From Pyronema omphalodes (Eukaryota > Ascomycota > Pezizomycetes > Pezizales > Pyronemataceae), in NCBI GenBank assembly GCA_024516155.1, contig JAJJXM010000049.1, positions 434,001 through 498,000 on the forward strand: a stretch of DNA of 64,000 bases, in the 5' to 3' direction. The position numbers and the translations under genes were made by a program. Below the pieces are notes generated by a model. The model made no database searches. It had not been told where the DNA came from and saw nothing but the letters and a program-made list of their open reading frames with translations. Shown here piece by piece: positions 61,018 to 64,000 of this stretch; the stretch's first letter is position 1, and the number at the start of each line of letters is the position of its first letter.

Positions 61018-63836
61018 TTTTAAGAAAAAGCGAGCCACGGTGCCGGCTAATGAAGGTTCAGGCGCTGGATCGCTAGTCCTGTTATCTGGCGGGTTTCTGG
61101 TAGCCAGGATGTATTATTGATGGTCGACCTGGCTATGGTTAAGCTGGGTCGTAGGTCGTTGAGAGCTGTTCGTTGCTATGGCGTTCCAAGGTTCCTGGAA
61201 GGTCCTAGCTCAAGTCTCGCACGAAACTGTGAACTCAAAACCGAAACCCAACTACAACCACTTTTTAGACGACCGGTTTCAAATTTCAGTGGCGTGGATG
61301 GTAACTGTGCGTCTTGCGTCGTTGCGTACGTTGAAATGTCAACCCGCGTAACTGGACTCGGAAAGCGATCTGATTCGACTCGAGCTCCGTGCACTGCAGT
61401 TTTTTTTTTTTGAAGGGGGAAAAGCAGTATGGAGACCTGCCAGTATAGCCGTAAACCTGTGAAGAATGTAGATATCGAATGCAAGTGATGCGGATGGTAA
61501 AGTGCGCTGCACCGTTCTGGCGGGGTAGGTTGTGTGGGAGTGCCGATGTGAGAAGCCGTCGAGGCGGGTCAGAGAAATGGTTTCTGTTAGGCGAGGAGCG
61601 GCTGTGGAGAAAAGATTTCGTAGTCTGAGTGGTCGAGTTTGGGTTAATTCGAGGACGAGTCGAAATCGAAGTTGTGTCGGGGGTCCAGTCGAGGGTCGAG
61701 TGCGCTGCGCTGCCAGGGTTGGATGCGATGTGCGGGTGATGTGATGCTGTTCAGCTGCGATACTGATGCTTCAACCTTCTTCTTCTGCTTCGACACTTCA
61801 ACCCTTCGAAACTTTCAACACTTCTGCCCACGCTTCTTCTTTGCAGTTCCTTCGCACTTCTTTCGCGATTCTTTCGCGATTCCTTCGCACTTCCTCCGCA
61901 CTTCCCTCGCACTTCGCACTTTTTTTTTGTCGTTGCTGTCAAGATTGTCACACCTTGGAAACCTCCTGCTGATGCCCGCCGCGATGGTAAGGAACGTCGG
62001 AGTTAATCAAGTTGTTCGGATTCACGTAATTCTCACGTTCTTCACATTTCACAACCACCTAGGGACCACTCCAGATATTATAAGTGTGCCATGAGTGTGG
62101 ATAAGTGGGATAAACATGCAATGGCATAGCACCTCCCCACTTCCCAAAGGGGCACCTCCCGCGAATTCATCACGCCGCCCCGCCACCTTACATGCACCTC
62201 CCAGGGTCTTTACCAGGCTACGACTCCTTCAGAAGACCCTTATAAATTGCAGTTTCCACTTTACGTCGACATGCTTCTGGACGACAATGGATGTGCGCCG
62301 TTGATCTTTGCTGAACAACAGTCGCACAGAGCAACAGCCTTACAGAGGTAAAAAAAAAAGGATGAGGCGTCGTCACGGCAGTACCAGAAAAGTCTTGAGG
62401 AATCCGTGCGTGCCGGGGTCCGATTTGAACTTTGAAGGCGATGCCATAAAGTTGCGAATCCAGGAACCATCTAAAGAACCCAAGAAACCTTGGGGGACCT
62501 AGTTCAGAATCCACAAAGCCTAGAGAGCAGTGGGAATAGGAAATGAAAGCCCGGATCGTGGATCCTGTCTAGACATCTGTAATAAAGTCAGCCTCCGCAC
62601 TACGTTACTCCTTCGCTTCAAGCCCCGATGGTATCTATCGGAGTCTAAATAAATTCCGCAACGATCATGGGTAAGCGTTGACCGGAGCCGCAGTTTAATA
62701 ATTTGCGGGTACATAAAAGGTCTAAACCGAAAACCCGCGATGCTCATCTCGAGTAGCCCTATGCTCGAGCTGGAGTAAACTACGTATGTACCTCTGCTAT
62801 GGTATGCTAAAGCCATTTCTCGATGCCACCTCTAAGCTAATTTTAAAAGCCGTTTTAGGATCTCCACTCGCTATGGACCCCGAGCAAAACCTCGGTGTGC
62901 CACAAAAGCAACGGACCGAAACTAAAACACTCGTCAAATTTTTGACGAGGGGAGTTGTGGATACTTTGATGGAAACTAGTGTAACAAACCCCAATTTCCA
63001 GCTTTCTATGGGGGCTCCGTTCTTGGTGCGGACAATTGATTAACTCCGTCACTATGTATGTACTCTATGTAATCACTTTGGTCACGATCGTACACACAGA
63101 AGTCAAGTCCAGATCCAAGGGGCACATCATTCTTTTCATAGTTGATGACTATTGTTAATAGTACAAGTCTATGGGCCTACGGTTGATGAAAGTCGGTGAA
63201 TATACAGGATCCGCCCATCGAAAAGGGAACAGATCAAGTTGTCTCTCCTTGCACGGCATTGCATGACGAGGTACTTCGTGGCTCTATTGATCTAACCTGA
63301 GAAGAAGGAGAAGAGGAAGCTGATTCATCAAATATGATATCGATATTTCGAAATCCACCTTCCTGTTAATTCTGTATATAGCAAGTAGCTGCACAGTAGC
63401 CAAGACCGTAAAATCAGAACTTTCCTTTTCGGCGGGCGGATCCTGTCTCATACATATGTCTCATAGTAAAGGACGTCGGGGGTGTGTTTCAGCATGGTTT
63501 ATGGAAGGTCTCGAATGTCTCCATAAGGTCAAGGTGCCTTCACAGTTCCAAACCTAACTAGCTCTAGCTTTACATATTTCGGCGATTTTTTCGCATGTGC
63601 ATCGTTGTCGGAGTTTCTCGTCTCATCTCATCTGGGTCCTACCTTCGAAAAACTCCGACGTCGAGACGACGAACGGATGAAATGGAAAACTCTTTGTCCA
63701 GTAAAATTTCCCGGTGATGAGGTCCATTTTGCTAACGATATCATCGTTTCATCTAATCCACTCGGGTAATTTTAGGTGATAAGTAAACGACGGCATCTCT
63801 ACCGCTCCGAATTTAGGTTTTTCGTTCCTACGGTGG
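61018..63836. other. Intergenic region, 2.8 kb
   Basis: Upstream region of the G-alpha gene (complement) and upstream of a possible gene at the right edge. Has the CTTCGCACTT repeat at 61841-61922 and a small hairpin CTCGTCAAATTTTTGACGAG near 62929. No gene recognised. Confidence 0.55.
61841..61922. repeat. CTTCGCACTT / CTTTCGCGATT minisatellite
   Basis: About eight degenerate units of 10-11 bp (TTCGCACTTC, TTTCGCGATTC, CCTCGCACTTC). Confidence 0.85.
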
Positions 63837-64000
63837 ATGTTAACGGACCCTGAGAAGGTGTTAGAGGCTGGAGCCGGGTCTGACCGGGATTCGAAAAAGC
63901 GGCCCCGAATCTCCGAAGACAACGAGGACGAAGGGCATCGTGGTATGTAAACCCTAACCTGTAAAAATCTTGGCAACGAACTGCGTGCACACGGCAGTCG
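63837..64000 (+). CDS. Possible first exon of a gene running off the edge
   Basis: ATG at 63837 opens a frame of about 37 codons, MLTDPEKVLEAGAGSDRDSK then KRPRISEDNEDEGHRG, rich in charged residues with a KKRPR patch that resembles a nuclear signal. A GTATGT donor follows at about 63942, with CTAAC-type branch (ACCCTAACC) and CGGCAG near 63997 as acceptor, leaving three bases of a second exon. No product can be assigned. It may be chance; the clean donor-branch-acceptor series is the main support. Confidence 0.35.

Overview
The window reads as nuclear DNA of a filamentous ascomycete (Pezizomycotina; the class cannot be fixed from this alone). The support is: many short introns of about 50-75 nt with GTAAGT/GTATGT-type donors and CTAAC-like branch sites; a Zn2Cys6 regulator with a glutamine tract; a fungal group II G-alpha subunit; and a lone, dispersed 5S rRNA gene. 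Coding density is low, about one gene per 5 kb. The long AT-rich or simple-repeat gaps hold transposon debris.

Layout. 0.1-5.4 kb: a divergent pair, ALG3 mannosyltransferase (-) and a Kap114/importin-9 type karyopherin (+), about 330 bp apart. 7.2-9.1 kb: a conserved-looking 590-aa protein of unknown function (-). 9.1-14 kb: no convincing gene. 14.0-16.4 kb: Zn2Cys6 transcription factor (-). 20.3-22.6 kb: DEAD-box helicase DBP7 (+). 24.1-24.8 kb: thioredoxin (+). 25.7-31.6 kb: a transposon patch, with two copies of one TA-flanked inverted-repeat element. One copy is interrupted by a 5'-truncated LINE with a perfect 16-bp target duplication. A 239-aa hypothetical gene lies between the copies. 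32.4-32.8 kb: a 78-aa Asn/Ser/Tyr/Gly-rich protein in three exons (+). 34.08-34.81 kb: a hAT-like MITE with a perfect 8-bp target duplication. 36.7-39.2 kb: a 783-aa, mostly disordered protein (+). 40.6-43.6 kb: a SUN-domain (Sad1-like) nuclear envelope protein (-). 43.6-51 kb: homopolymers, minisatellites and a long purine tract, no convincing gene. 51.2-52.5 kb: hypothetical membrane protein (-). 55.3 kb: 5S rRNA (+). 56.2-57.6 kb: spermidine synthase (-). 59.6-61.0 kb: G-protein alpha subunit (-). The right edge may hold the first exon of another gene (+).

The recognisable genes are housekeeping functions (N-glycan assembly, nuclear import, ribosome biogenesis, redox, polyamines, nuclear envelope, signalling). 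They do not form a pathway cluster. Exon-intron models were built by hand from splice signals and phase; every multi-exon model given closes in frame.

Most notable beyond the genes: the LINE nested in a MITE; the hAT-like MITE packed with CGAGAC motifs; two near-perfect hairpins 22 kb apart that share the terminus ACTCGTGCC; microexons of 25 and 13 nt; and the isolated 5S gene. I found no defence, secondary-metabolite or CRISPR-like system.
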